Part shown: positions 1 to 12,230 of the stretch, in pieces | Position numbering within the stretch: position 1 is the stretch's first letter | Layout of the letters: each line of letters starts with the position of its first letter | NCBI GenBank assembly: GCA_033439295.1 | Contig: JAVTLE010000017.1 | Span: forward strand, 1,240,001-1,304,000 | Direction: 5' to 3' | DNA length: 64,000 bases | Origin: Deuterostichococcus epilithicus | Taxonomy: Eukaryota > Chlorophyta > Trebouxiophyceae > Prasiolales > Stichococcaceae | The notes under the pieces: generated by a model | Told to the model about the DNA's origin: nothing | The model's input: only the letters and a program-made list of their open reading frames with translations | Databases searched by the model: none | Program-made: the position numbers and the translations under genes

Positions 1-524
1 TCAGATGGAGGGCGAACACAGCAGAATGCTTGTGCTTGTGTTTGCTCCGGTGCTGAATGCAGTATTCTGGTCCCACTGCATCTTTCGCACACTGGTCAGA
101 GGGCCCTGCGGCAGCTCCATGCAATGGCTCTGCGCTTTCCCGAGCGATTGCAGGTTTCGTGCTGAGCATGAAGCCTGCCCTCGTCCGAGATGGGTGCAGT
201 CAGAGTTCTTCAGGTGTTAATGCCGCACACATGGCAAGCAGGGCGGAGTGCAATATGTTGGCATTGTCATGTACACGGGCGCAACAAGGAAATCAGGCAG
301 TGCAGTAAGCAGAGGGAAGTACTTGCCTCCTTTCAGATTCGCAAAACTCTACGCAAGGGACGCAGATGTTGCCACGGCGGGCGCTGGACCGGACCGGGCT
401 GCAGGCCGGCACGCTTCTTGCTGGTTGCCACATGGTCGCTGTGGGCCCATTGCAATAGACATTTGGCAAGCAAGCAGAAGCATGTGGCAAACAAGCAGAC
501 ATCCTAAACCTGATTGATGCGCAG
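1..524 (+). other. Intron of the BRO1-like gene at window edge
   Basis: This stretch ends in an acceptor (gcag at 521-524) feeding the first recognisable BRO1 exon. I see no BRO1-family motif, RNA gene or clear repeat in it. It is read as the 3' part of an intron whose donor lies outside the window. Confidence 0.6.
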
Positions 525-3500
525 GTGGCGGAGATGTACCGCGGCATCACGGCAATGAACCTATCGGACACCCTGAAGCGGGAGCTGGGAAAGCCCATGG
601 CGGCACACCTGGGCATCAAGGCGGGCCTGTTCACGGGGCTGACGTTGCGGCATCAGGCGGAGGTGTTTATAGAGGACGATGAGTGCGGCCAGCAGATCGC
701 GTGCCTGCAGGCGCGTGTTTGTGTTTGGCCCCACCCTGTGTGAGTGCTGCCTGCATCTCGCTGATCCACCGTTCGCAAGAGGAATGGATAGTAAATTCCA
801 CTTTCCCCTTGCCAGGGAATGGGAGCATCAGCTCCTGCTGTCCTTGCCGTGCGCCGGAGGCGCAGCGGGTGCTTATGGTGGCGCGGCTTGTGACTTTAGG
901 TCTCCAGGCTTGACGCCCTAAACCCCAAACGTCCCGCTGCATGCACCCTCCGCAGGAGGCGCAGCGGGTGCTGGAGGCGGCGCGGCGCGAGGGCACCGGC
1001 TGGGTCAAGGTCGACCGGGAGCTCATCGCCAAGGTGGACGAGGCGTTGGCCGGCATCGGCGGTGCGCTCACCAAGGCGGAGCGCGAGAACAGCAGCCTCT
1101 ATTTCCAGGTGCCTTCCCGTGACCTCGAGCAGGCTTTGCTCTGCTTGGCTTTAGGAGGCTTGGGAGTGCATCTCGGAGGGGGAATGAACATGGGGACGAG
1201 ATCCTGAACGGGATTGTGCCGACCCTCAAAAAGTCAGAAGGCAGGAACGACAGCCTCCACAGCATTGGCTGCCAGCACAGGCGACAAAACGCAATTGCAA
1301 CTGGAAAAGGATTAGCCGCAGTGGTGCGAGCGTGTCAGAATTCATCCTTTCGGGTGATAAGCAATATATCATGGGGAATGGATGCAAATGTGGAGTAGGC
1401 CGCTGCCACACCACAGCTGCTGGTACCGTGTGCACTGCAACTTTCCTGGCACCATGCGCTGAATGTCTGTTCAACTCTGCGGTTGGGCGGTGCCATGCCA
1501 TTGCAGTGCGCCGCAGCATTGCCCGCCGCCACCTCGGAGTTCACTGGCGGTCCAGTTTGCATCGTTTCAGGACATGTAATACACTCTGAGGCACATTGGA
1601 GCATCCGCAGAGCCCACTGCCAAGGCTCTCGGCTTTGTAGCAGAATATTCAGTCTGCCGCCCAGCAGTCTGCAGCGCTCATCCTGTCCTGAGGCAATCCC
1701 AGGCTGCGCCGCCGTGTGCGGCGCATGCTGCCGGCTTTGCATTTGGCGCCACCACCGGCCACCGCTCGTTGTGTCTGTGAATTCCACATTGGGCATGCGA
1801 TTCCAGGAACAGCGAAGCATTCTGGAAAGTTGCACTTGTTGCGCTGCCAGATTGCAGTGCGTGACGCTGGCTTCGGTCCTGTGAGTGGCGCCGCCGGCGC
1901 CCGCCTCACTGATGGATCCTGTGCAGCCACTGGAACTGTCAATGGTGGCACTGATTCTCATCATGCGCCCTGCCTCTGTTTGCAGCGCGTGCCGCCGGCG
2001 TCGGACCTGGCGCCGCCGGCACCCGCCTCGCTGGTTGCGCCGGTGCCGCCGCCGGAAGACCTGGAGGCAGTGGACGACCGCTGGTTTGGCTTCCTGCAGA
2101 ACGGTGAGGCGTTGCTGCTGCGATCTCTCATCCCTGCTTGACCATCCCGCAAGGCGGGGCAGGTTCTGGGTTCAATGGTGCCCGCTCGTTACTCTGCCCT
2201 GTCCGCCTGCACGCCCCTTGTGCGGGGCCGCTGCAAGCATCTCCGGTGCACCCGGTGGGGTCCAATCTGCAGGACGACATGTGGTGCGCAAAATCACGCT
2301 CCAGTCGCTGAAAGCCTGTGGTGGCAGGAAGCGGGTGCTTTCAAGGGCGGCCTAGGCCTTGAAGCCTGGGTGCCGTTCATAAAGCTGAGCTTCCTGCCAC
2401 TTTCAGCCATGAAGGAAAAAAATAGAAGTGGGGAACTTTCCAATTATTCGGCTTCGCATGTTTTCTGGCCGCTCGCCTGAGCCACAGGACGATGACCGGC
2501 TACATGCAGTCAACCTGCTTGGGGCAGGGTGAGCAGTTCAACGCGCTTGGACGCAATTTCAATCGTCTCGTGTGCCCTGTGCACAGCCGGCGCCATCGCG
2601 CAGGACGACCGCAACCGCAACGCACGGTCAGCCTACATGGGGCAGGGCGACGCACGGCCGCAGGCGGCGCCGCAGCCCACCCCGGCGCAACAGCAGGCGG
2701 GCGGCGGCAGCGGCGTTGGCGGCTCCCTTGGCAGGTGTTTCCTCGACACCACACTGTTCAGAACCAGTCGCCCGAGTGCATTCTGTGGGCTGGGTGGCAG
2801 GACGTGCATGCTTGACAGCTGGGAAGAAGGGGGCGTGGACTGCCAGTCTGGTCCCTCTAGCCGGAGCCACAGCAGCGCTGCCGCTGCTTGAAGTGTCCAG
2901 GCGTACCACGGTCGTGCACAACAGCCCTGCGGGCAGGTCTGCTTCCTTGTGGAGAGGCAACAATTGTGGCAGTGCGTCACCAGCAAGACCGGGTGTCGGG
3001 CAGGCTGCATACGAGTGCATGACTCGGTCAGCTTGCCGTGGACGCAGTCGGGCTAAGTTCGGTCGTCAGTCCACGCTGAGGAGGCGTGCATGCAGCACAC
3101 ATTGTTCCTGCACGATCGTACCAGTTGCCTGCATAGCTGTCTGTGCACTCGCTGCTCCATCAATGCTCCCCGGCTGCCGCAAAATGTGTTGGCATCGGCA
3201 GCGCTTGCTGCTGTGTGCTCCTCCTTTTTCGGTGGCAGAGGTTTCAGCCCCGCGGGAGCGGAAGGGCGCAATGCAATCTCATGGAAAGGCGGTTTCTCAA
3301 TGCAAAAAACCCAGCAGATGGCTTACACCAATCGAAGTCTTTGCGTTCTGTGCCGGTCGCCATTGGCGTCACACAATGCTCTCCCTGGGCTCGGCCAGAC
3401 CATTGACTGCACTGCATCGACTTGCGTGCTGCGGCGGCAGTCGGTGCGCAGTTCAGGTCGAATGCGATTGCGAATCCTGGGATTTCTGGTATCAATCTGA

Positions 3501-6500
3501 CCCTGTGCTCGGCCTACCTGCTGTTGGCACGGTGTTGTATTTGGGGCCATATCGTCCATCGCTGCGGGAAAACCCACCACACTCTACTCCTTGCCGCCGC
3601 CGCCAGGGTTGTGTCCGATGCAACGGCCTCCATGACCAGGGCTGTGGACGCTGCTCGGCCTCATTTCTTTGACACAAACATGCTGACGCAGCTTATCTCC
3701 ATGTGCCACCAGGTTCGCATTTGGTGCCGCCAAGGGCGTCGCGGGCTGGGCCTTCAACCAGGCTGTGGACGCCATTGCGGACGGCGGCGGCCCCCGCGGC
3801 GGCGGCGGCGCTGCCGGCCGCGGCGGGGCAGATGCCAAGTCGCGCAACATTGCCGCGATGTACGACGCCCCGCAGACGGTGTCCATTGGCGACCTGTTCT
3901 CGTCGTCGGCTGCCGCGCCCGCATACAGCAGGTATCGCTTCAAATACATCCAAGCTCTCTGACGAGGACTTCAGGTGAAGGCATGGGCAGTTTGAGCATG
4001 AAAATCCGCAGCAGTGGTGTCCATTTGCGACCTGTCTTCGTTTTCGTCTGCTGCCACTGCGCACGGCAGGCCGGTCTTTGACTCCAACCGCTGTAGTCTC
4101 TGTCACAAGGGGTTTCGGAGTCCTCTAACGTCTATCTTTGACGATGTCAGAGGTCGCAGGCTCATATGTATGAGCGAACTCGATGCCACTACTCTGGAGC
4201 ACATGCAGCTGCCTGACATGCTAAAGCCTTTCTGCACGTGTACAGCCGAAACGTCTGAGGTTTCCTGTTAGTGTGACCAGCAGGCATGAGGCCAACGACG
4301 AGCAGCAACTGGCCGCATAGAGCTGGTGTGACTCTTTCAACCAGGCTATCAACCGAATCGCAATGTCGAAGCAATGTGTCATCAAACTTGTAGGCGTGAC
4401 AGCGGCGGCAAGGACCAGCGTGTGGACGCCGGGAAGTATGTGCAGCGGGTGCGGGACCTGATCAACCAGTCCATAGACCGCATCGCCTCGGCGGACCGGG
4501 AGCGGGAGTCCGTTCTGGAGCGCCTGCGCCTGCCCGAAGCCCTGGGGGTGCGCCGCTTGCTGGACCTTTGTTTCAGTCTTATACATCTTATTGTTGGTTA
4601 ATATCCAAAACAAACCTAGGCATGACAATCGGCGGACAGGGGGGGTGGGAGCCCGTGCTGCAGCGGCTGTGCCGCCCGAGACGCTGGACTTTGGTGTAAG
4701 TGTCAAGAGATGTGTGTTAAGTTGTTACGCTGTTGCTCCGAGAGCAGGAGTCTGCTCTTATCAATTGGAGGCCCGCTTTGGGCAAGAGTGTGAGCTGCAG
4801 TGGCTGCGCCTGCCCAAGGCCGTGGGCGCGTGCCACCTGCTCTCTGCTGGACGTTGGACGATCCCTGTGAGCATTACTTGCCCTCTTGCTTCGTTGCCTG
4901 GAGCTTTGCCAAGCTTCAAGGAACTGTTCGCCGGCACAATATTACTTGCGGTGTGTTCGAAACCATTAGCTACCGTCAGCACGCCAGAACCAGGGTGCGC
5001 TGAGCTCGTACAACACATAGCGACACGTTGTGACCGTCTCGCATCCAATGGCAGATGCACTCTGTGCTGCACATGATGCATGAGGCTTCTGACTAGGTCT
5101 CAAGCTCAGGATGCTGCGGCATCTCATTGTTGTGGCCTCACGAATGACGGCCTGGTGCATGTTGGCCTTGTGCATCTTGGGACGCGCAATGTGCATCTGC
5201 CATTGGGTGGCAGAGGGTCACAAAGACAGCGCTGTGTGGTGTAGCTCAGCGCACCCTGGGTTTTGGGGTGCTGACCGCAGCAGCTCGCGACGTTCAGCAC
5301 CTTGTCGGCGCAATGGTGGACAGCAGGTGCCGGACGAGCTGGGCCCAGAGATGGCAGTCCCGCGATTTTGCGCAGAAGCAGGTGGACCTGGATTGGAGTG
5401 TGACCAATCATATCAAAACTGCCTCGCATTCAACACACACCAGACTGATGATCGCTCATCCCGCAGGCAACTGGACGGCCGGGTGCCAGGGCGGCGTTGC
5501 CACACGATGTGCAAACCCCTGCGGACGCCCACCAACCCTGGTTGAAAGCTGAACCCTGCACTACTTGCCATGCCGCTGGTTGTGACGATTCTCTGTGCGA
5601 CACAGGCACTGGACGAGTCGGGGGCTGCTGCGGCGCTGCCGCAGGACGTACAGAAGCAGGTGGATGCGCACCGGCGCGATGGCGGCGTGCAGCATCTGGT
5701 GCAGCTGCTGCGGGAGATTTCGGTGCGTTCCTCTGATGTGTGGTCTTCCAAACTATTTTCCTATGATCCATGAGCTCGGTGGTGTCACCGTCGATCGCGA
5801 TCTCACTTAGCTGCCACTCGACAGGTTTGGTGATGGGGCGGTTGGAACAGCGCAATGGCGGTGTGCAGCGCCTGGTGCAGGTGCTGCAGGACACATCGTA
5901 AGTTTGTTGACGTGCAAGACCTGGTTGTAGGTTCCGCCGCGGCGTGAGCCTGTGGGAACCAGACGTGGGCGTGCCTAAGTTCAGGGTTTGACGCTAACGG
6001 CTTATAGTGCAGCCGTGAGGCATGTGAAGGTTCCAGTTGCTGTAGCAGTACCCGCTGCATTGGGAGCGCACTCGGCAACATTGTCGAATCCCTACCAGTC
6101 TGCAGCATTCACACATGCTTCTCCACCACTCTCGGATGACATGACGGTCAATGCCTCTGGCAACTGACACTGACGGCAGCAGGCTCTGTTAGCTCTGGCA
6201 GCTTGGTCTGCTTCACATGGTCACAGTCATTGGTGTCATTGGCCACGTGCGCATCCGACAGCGGAATGGATGGACGTTGGGACGCATGCCTGTATGCACC
6301 AGTGGTCTGTCCTGGTACGCAGGGGGCTCGAAGGCTCCAGCCCACAATTGCTGCAATGCAGTGCATTTGAGCGCATACATGGCCTCGTCGGTCCATGGTT
6401 GAACAGTCGGCAAGAGGTGCGGCGAGAGACCACACAAACCCTGGAGCCTGTAGCTTCGTAAGAGCAGAAGGCGGGTTATGTTGGAGCTGCAGACGGCTTT

Positions 6501-9500
6501 GCTGCTGTCCTAAGGGTCGCTGCCCTCTAAGTTTCCTTCGTCCATTGCAGTTTCTGAGGTTGTGGGAGGGCGTCGCGCGGGGCCTGGAGTGCTTGGATGT
6601 GTAGCTGGACACGACCAGTCAATCAGAAGAGCAAGCACTGATACTAAGTGCTCACTGTTAATGTCCTGAATCGCGGTTCATAGAATTCGACAGGGACATG
6701 TGTGGATCCTGGTGCGAGTTGTGGCGCCGCCAGGCGCCGAAGCCAAGGCGGACCAGGCCGGTGACATATCAGTGGTCCTCCGCCATTTTCTCACCTCTTC
6801 ACAGGAGATGCGGGAGGGAGCCGTGCAGAACCTGGAGCGCGTCGTCGCGCAGCCGCACACGCTCGACCGCAGGCATGCTTGCAGCGTCTCATGTCCCTTT
6901 CCGGTGGATTCCACAGGAGGTGCGGGAGGGGGTCGTGCGGCAGCTGGAGCGTGTCGAGGCTCAGCTCGACGCAGAGGCACAGGAGGACGAGGCCGCGCGG
7001 CGGCACTACGGCGGCGGCGCCTGGCCGCTGCAGGACGCCAGCATTGTGACGGCCAACCTTCGGGACCGCATCGCCGGCTACAAGTGAGACATATGGGGTT
7101 TAGGCTGGGCTGGGCCGGAGTCGTCTGAGCCGTGGGACTCGAGTGCGGACGTATGAGGGTGCTGAGCTGCAGGCGCAGGGTCACCACTGTCAGAGCAAAG
7201 CATATGAATCTTTGAGGTGGATTCGTGCAGTGCGACTGCGTTACAGCGGTGAAACTGTGCGGGTATGGATGGCTAACCATACCCGCACAGGGCCATTCAT
7301 GCCCGCAGGTTCAGCGGTGGTAATGCAGTCGTACAGTGACCGCAAGCTGCAGACGCTGGTGGCGACACTGCAAACCCGATGCTGCAATGCAAGATCATTC
7401 CTGACTCACGCTTTGCGTCTGTCCCTGGCTGTGCAGGCAGAACCTGCAGGAGGCGGACAGCAGCGACCGCAAGCTGCAGGCGCTGGTGGACGACAATGCA
7501 GAGCAGTTTGCGGCGCTGGGCCTGGGCACGCTGCCTGGGCGCTCTGGCGGGCAGAAGGTGCGAAAACATAAACAAACGAAACTCTAGAGGCCTCAGCTGT
7601 CTGGTGACGTGTGTGTGCTATGTCGGAGCAGTCAGCGGCTCACTCGGCTTCGGCATGCTATTGGAGCGCCGCCAGCCAGAAGGTGCGGCAAGGTGTGTAC
7701 TGCTGTCACCAGATATGCTAGATGAGCAATGCGGCAGTTGGTTGGGGACCCCTCAAGTATGCACCATGTGCACACATCGCGGCATAATCAGCATTGCACA
7801 CTCAACATCGATGAAGACGCCTGCATTGACTTTGCGGGGGGTGATTCTCCACTGTATCACTCTAGTGTGGGAGCAACTTGACTGCACCTCCGACCTCACA
7901 GCACCATCTGTGTGGCGGTCATCCGTGCTGATCGCCCAGTCAGCCAGGTGCTGGCACCTGTTGGACAGCAAAGCGATCTTGATTGCGGTTGCCATGCAGT
8001 TGGTGTTGTAGCAGGTCAGGAGGGTGTTGCTGCGTACAGGGTGCGTCAGTCCATCTCAGCTGCTGTGTCGCGGAGCATACCTGGGGCGAGGCAGGCACTG
8101 ATAGAGTATTTATATCCTAATCACCCACCAGCTGGATTCGATGGGCGAGGACTTGGTGCATTGGTAGTGCTGCGCAGAGCTGCACGGGCAGCTGGGGCCG
8201 GCGGCGGTGGCAGATTACATAACGGCAGAGCGGCCTCAGTCTTGATGTCTCCGGGCCGATCCTAAGATAGGGTGCAGAGACGCAGGGCGGTGTGCGCTTG
8301 ACCGCGGCAAGGTAGACACTGACCAGCATTCTGGAAGCCGCTCAGATCTGGGGGCCCTCAGTGTTGCAGAGACATGGAAGCGGCGGCGTGGTGGCTGCCG
8401 TGGCATGCGCGCGCTTTGAACCTGGGGAGTCGGCTCTGCTTTCAACACGATGAATGCAAAATAAACCACTGGGGCCGATCTTCAAAGGCACTTCGATTGT
8501 TCCGTAGAGTCGCGGCGGCGACGTCGTGGCTGCTACGGCAGGCGTGCGCTCAGACCTCGGCGAGGCGGACGCCCTTGCGGACGAGCGGCGGCGCCTGCAC
8601 GACGCCTTCAAGCAGCTCTGGAACGAGGACCAGATCGTGCAGGTGGGGTCGTGTGTCGCCGCCGCCTGTGCGACTCTCTTTAGCTTGTGTCCAGAGGCAC
8701 CCTGCAGTGCACCTGTTCCCAGGCCATTGGCCGGCCAATGGGCTTGGGTAGCTGTATTGCACGATGCCTCAAAGTAGCTTTGGAACGAGGCCCACGTCAT
8801 GCAGGCGCGCAGGCTCTGGCCACCATCAGCAACATGTCATCTTTGCACTGTGAACGCGCTTCCCTGCAGAGCAGCTCGAAGTTCGCATGCCCTCACATCG
8901 GCCGCTTGTCACAGTTGCCGGAGGTAGCACAACAGCTAAGAGTGCAGCCCCGATCACTGATCTGGCGTCGCATCTTTCCAACCTGTGCAGAGTGAGCGGC
9001 ATTGGCAGCTTGCTCAATTGCAAATAGCCATTGCAAATAGCCATTCGATTGCCCTGCAACCTCACGGACAAAGGCTTGCTACTCTGGAGTCGACACGAAC
9101 GACAAACGCATGTCCTCTTCCAGTGTGCTCCGCGGCAGCGCATGCAGTGGGAGCTGGACCAAAGCTGCCACAAGAACTTCCACACTTACATTCAGGCGAC
9201 TCCCCGTTCCTTTCCTGAGCACTTCATCCCTTTGTGAACCTGCAGCGCGGCAGCGCGCGGGCGCAGTGGGAGCTGGACCAGGGCTTCCACAAGTTCGAGG
9301 ACCTGGCAGCAGCCCTGGAGCGAAATGCCTCAGCGCAGTCCCAGGCAAGCCCGTCGCCGTTGCTCTTCCATTTGGGGTTGTAACAAGAATTGTCAGGGAC
9401 AAGGGCACCCTGCCATGACAAGCCGCTGTCAGTGACGGCTTGCCACCCAGCTTCCGCGGCATGCTTGGTTCGGCTGCTGCTGGGCAAAATGCATTGCGAA

Positions 9501-11565
9501 ATGCATTGCAACACCAGGCTGTGCAGCCATGGCCAGCACGCTGTTGCATCGACGGCTTCTTCAGGTGGCACTGCAGCGCAGTGCCGCTTGAACGGCTGGC
9601 GGACAGGTCCAGAGTGTATGTGAGGCCGACTCTGTGTCAATTATGAAATTCTTCATGGTGCAGGCGCTGCAGCGGCTGGAGGCAGACATGCGGCAGTTTG
9701 GCGACCTGCTAGCCAGCCGCCGCCAGAGCGCCCAGGTCCGTGCTCTGTTGCAGTACAGTGCTCGCACATTCTCTCGCAGACTTTTTGTGGTTTGTTTCGT
9801 GCAAACGTCCCTCCCGCACATCCCTGGTGCGAGCCGGCACGCAGGCAGCTGGGTTGCGTGCGGGGCTTGATGTTGAACCGGCGCCGGCCTGCTCAGCTGA
9901 GCTGAGCTGAGCTGGCTTTGTGCCAAGGTGGGCCTCCTTCGGAAGCCTGGGTGGCCTCCAGTGGGCCGCGACTCGAAAGGTCGCAAGGAGCTGGCTCTGC
10001 TGACCGATGCAGATGCGTGCAAGCAAACATGTAACCCGATGCAAGGGCTATGTGTTCTTGCATGGCAACAGGCAACGCTGTGGAGCTGGCCAGTCGGTTC
10101 AGCGACGTGGCGCAGTTGCTCTAGAACTTTGTGCCTATGCTGGCCATTGGAACTAGTGCCAATGCTTTCTCGTGTCGCTGCATGCAGGAGCAGGCGCAGG
10201 ACGCCACAAAAACGGTGAAGCGATTCGGCAATGTGGAGCAGAGCCTGCGCGGCGGCATGCAGTTTTACACCGACCTCCAGGTAGCCTCCTTGCTGTTCAT
10301 GGCACAGTACTTGCTTCAACGTTTCGACGCACCGTTGTGACTGGATGTTCCCATGAGTAGATCGAAACAGTGCATTCTTGAAAGCCTTGTGCAGAAGACA
10401 CATGCCAGCACATGTTGGTTGGGTGTCGCATTTGCAACAGCCCTGCGGATTCATGCAAGCTTGGCAGGGTGCTTGTCGCTACGAGGTTGCCGTTGCGCTG
10501 GCCACCGTGCACCTGACTGTTTTGTGGCCAGCTATCCGGTCCAATGCATGATAACAGTCTGTGGCAGCGTTAGAGGCTTGTTTCACATCGCTAGATCAGC
10601 ACTGGAAAGGGTGCTGATAGGGTTGTCCTCAAGTGGAGCCCCTACTGCAGGCGCAACCACATGTCATTTGGCAACGCTGCGGCAGCCTGCTACTCTTCTT
10701 TCTGCTCTTTCTGACTCTGTCGTCCGTTCTGCCTCCCACGGCAGAGGCTCCTTGAAGCCAGCAGGCAAACAACGGACTGCAGCAGTGCCCGCTCACAGCT
10801 GCTCGGCCTGTGCCTCCCTGGCACGCCTCTAACAACCTTGTCCCTGCGCTCACAGACATTTTACCACTTTCCCGGAGCATGTGGCCAACGAAATCCTTGA
10901 GCAGTACTACGAGTACGAGGGTGCAGAAAATCCCTTTTTCTCACACCGCAACTCGCACCTAATGGTGCGCTGCAGAACTATATCACCTCCCTGGAGCGGG
11001 AGACCAACGACTACCTGGAGCAGCGGTATGCAGAGGGCCGCGACGCGGTCGCGCTGCTGGAGCGCACCAACTCGCAGCAGCCCAACTGGGACACCGGCAG
11101 CAGCGGCGGCGGCGGCGGGAAGCAGGACGGCGGCGGCTGGCTCTTTGGCGGCGGCGGCGGCAAGAAGAAGTCTAACAGGTGTGCGTGCGATTCCTTTGCT
11201 GTAGCTCATATTGGAGCAGATTGCGCCGGTGAGGATACACTCTTCCTCCCGGCTGCGTCCCCGCTGTTGGGACCGAGCCAATGTCGCAGTTTGCAGTGTA
11301 GCGATGCCTTCACGAGTTACCTGTCTTTGAACCCGCTGACTGGACATCATACTGACTCTATGTGGTGCTACATTTTCAACACAGGTGGTTCGCAGAGCCG
11401 CAGCAACCGCTGCAGGGTGGCCACTCCCGCGTCCTACCGGCGCGACCGAGGCCGGCGCGCTTTGGCCAGTCGACACCTGTGCCACTGCGCCCGCGCTGCA
11501 CTGCCGCGGCGGTTGTGGCTCGCCGTCAGGTGCTGGCGAGGACTGCCGGCTGCATTGGTCTTTGA
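525..11565 (+). CDS. BRO1: BRO1/ALIX-like ESCRT-associated protein, 5' partial
   Basis: BRO1/ALIX proteins bind ESCRT-III and ubiquitinated cargo during endosomal sorting and membrane scission. Fifteen exons join in one frame (721 codons): 525-710, 956-1108, 1986-2103, 2587-2734, 3713-3931, 4394-4547, 5606-5722, 6917-7083, 7437-7557, 8508-8642, 9246-9344, 9664-9735, 10188-10280, 10976-11178, 11385-11565. Exons 1-3 match the end of the BRO1 domain (helices ending in SLYFQ, then RVPPASDL). Exons 4-5 add a Gly/Ala/Pro-rich linker. Exons 6-14 match the coiled V domain, including LPQDVQKQV, YGGGAWPL and FYTDLQNY. The C-terminus is Gly-rich, then Arg/Pro-rich. Donors after exons 1 and 11 are GC. 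The start and most of the BRO1 domain lie upstream of the window. Family call is strong; the linker and tail are less certain. Confidence 0.9.
846..905 (+). repeat. Exon echo of BRO1-like exon 2
   Basis: A decayed direct copy of the start of exon 2 (956-1108). Both contain ggaggcgcagcgggtgct and then diverge. It lies in the preceding intron and has lost its reading frame. Confidence 0.75.
1868..1946 (+). repeat. Exon echo of BRO1-like exon 3
   Basis: A direct copy of the first half of exon 3 (1986-2103), sharing the ggcgccgccggc-cccgcctc core. It lies about 40 bp upstream of the real acceptor and contains stops. Confidence 0.75.
2481..2540 (+). repeat. Exon echo of BRO1-like exon 4
   Basis: Copies the part of exon 4 beginning at caggacgac (about 2610) through ggggcagggcga, in direct orientation, with indels. 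Confidence 0.65.
4796..4860 (+). repeat. Exon echo downstream of BRO1-like exon 6
   Basis: Copies the end of exon 6 and its donor region (about 4520-4566). Both carry ctgcgcctgccc followed by a similar gtgggcgcg/gggggtgcg stretch. This is a donor-side echo, so it lies 3' of its exon. Confidence 0.75.
5268..5535 (+). repeat. Exon echoes upstream of BRO1-like exon 7
   Basis: Two or more partial copies of exon 7 (5606-5722). The clearest, 5461-5535, begins with an acceptor-like ccgcaggcaactgga matching the real acacaggcactgga. An earlier one contains gcgcagaagcaggtggac. Confidence 0.7.
5838..5906 (+). repeat. Exon echo downstream of BRO1-like exon 7
   Basis: A copy of the last half of exon 7, sharing ggcg-tgcag-gcctggtgcag and ending in tcgtaagt, a donor-like end comparable to the real tcggtgcgt. 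Confidence 0.75.
6541..6612 (+). repeat. Older exon echo of BRO1-like exon 8
   Basis: A diverged copy of the exon 8 start (6917 onward), including an acceptor-like attgcag and a gagggcgtcgcgcggggcctggag stretch corresponding to the real gagggggtcgtgcggcagctggag region. It has an in-frame stop. Confidence 0.7.
6798..6875 (+). repeat. Younger exon echo of BRO1-like exon 8
   Basis: A close copy of the acceptor and first 70 bp of exon 8: ttcacaggagatgcggg here, ttccacaggaggtgcggg at the exon. This is one of the best-preserved acceptor-side echoes, so it could act as a cryptic acceptor. Confidence 0.85.
7305..7380 (+). repeat. Exon echo upstream of BRO1-like exon 9
   Basis: A copy of the acceptor and first half of exon 9 (7437-7557), sharing gaccgcaagctgcag and ctggtgg. 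The frame is broken at its start. Confidence 0.8.
7641..7695 (+). repeat. Exon echo downstream of BRO1-like exon 9
   Basis: A copy of the end of exon 9 with its donor; both end in ccagaaggtgcg or gcagaaggtgcg. Confidence 0.75.
8366..8440 (+). repeat. Exon echo upstream of BRO1-like exon 10
   Basis: A copy of the start of exon 10 (8508-8642), sharing gcggcggcg-cgtggtggctgc. A second, donor-side echo of the same exon lies at about 8771-8820 (gctttggaacgaggccca against gctctggaacgaggacca). Confidence 0.75.
9125..9200 (+). repeat. Exon echo upstream of BRO1-like exon 11
   Basis: Shares gcagtgggagctggacca with exon 11 (9246-9344), in direct orientation about 110 bp upstream. Confidence 0.8.
9895..9912 (+). 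repeat. Short tandem repeat
   Basis: Consecutive gctga/gagct units inside an intron of the BRO1-like gene. Confidence 0.6.
10058..10125 (+). repeat. Weak exon echo upstream of BRO1-like exon 13
   Basis: A diverged copy of exon 13 (10188-10280) around gcatggcaacaggca and cggttcagcgacgtggcgcag. Similarity is modest. Confidence 0.5.
10857..10925 (+). repeat. Exon echo upstream of BRO1-like exon 14
   Basis: A diverged copy of the exon 14 start (10976-11178), sharing ccaacga-ctgagcag-tac spacing. In translation it resembles the EILEQYYE/DYLEQRYAE helix. Confidence 0.65.
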
Positions 11566-12037
11566 GGCCGCTGCAGCAGATTCGTGCAGCCCACGCAGGC
11601 TGCAGACCATTTGAGACCAGCAAATGGCGGCAGCGATGATGCATGTCAACATTCGGTAGGGCTGGGCCTGCGGTGAGCTTGATTTGTTTTGAAAAAGTAT
11701 GCATTCGCTTTCTGGAAATGGCGAGCACAATCAGGCAGAATCGCAGTTCGCAGCACCGCAGGAGCAGACGGTTGAAGACGTTATCTGTCGCTACAGGATT
11801 CAGTCAGATGTGGACGAACCCCAACACTTTTGGCCTGTGCCGTCCCTGAAGCGCCATCCCCGGAAATCTCCCTGCCTGAGTATCCCGGCTGTTTGTGCCT
11901 CTCGTAACGATGTTCTGCACTCGTCCAGGCAGCATGGATATCTTGCTGGTGCACCCTAGGACAGCTGTGGCGGTGTGCTGCCGGACCTCCTCCTTTAAAC
12001 CTGCCCTTCCTCACCGTCGCATGTAGCTACTATAGTG

Positions 12038-12042
12038 TGTAA
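12038..12042 (+). terminator. Polyadenylation signal, BRO1-like gene
   Basis: TGTAA, the common chlorophyte poly(A) signal, 473 bp downstream of the BRO1-like stop and followed by an A/T-rich stretch. It is inferred from motif and position. Confidence 0.5.
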
Positions 12043-12225
12043 CATAAAATATACTTGTCACGTGGGGCACAGTCGAAGGCACAAGTAGCATATGGAGAGC
12101 ACTGGAGTATGGTGGACTAGCTGATGGAGGGTGAGGCGGCGAACGATGCACCTACGAATGACCCAACGGAACAACGCATAGCTTTCCCGACATGACTGAG
12201 AAGAAGAGCCGAATGTCTCAAATCG

Positions 12226-12230
12226 TTACA
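12226..12230 (-). terminator. Polyadenylation signal, GPI-protein gene
   Basis: TGTAA on the minus strand (ttaca on plus), about 440 bp past the stop of the minus-strand gene and under 200 bp from the opposing signal. The two transcripts probably end almost back to back. Confidence 0.5.

Noticed and set aside
2572-3672. 366-codon plus-strand open frame
   Set aside because: It overlaps an exon of the BRO1-like gene in another frame and otherwise lies in intron; no domain. It shows that long chance frames occur here.
6798-6875. The exon 8 echo as an additional real BRO1-like exon
   Set aside because: Its frame does not reach a donor in phase, and including it would duplicate one helix without its partner.
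9561-10454. 297-codon minus-strand open frame
   Set aside because: Antisense to BRO1-like exons 12 and 13; no motif.
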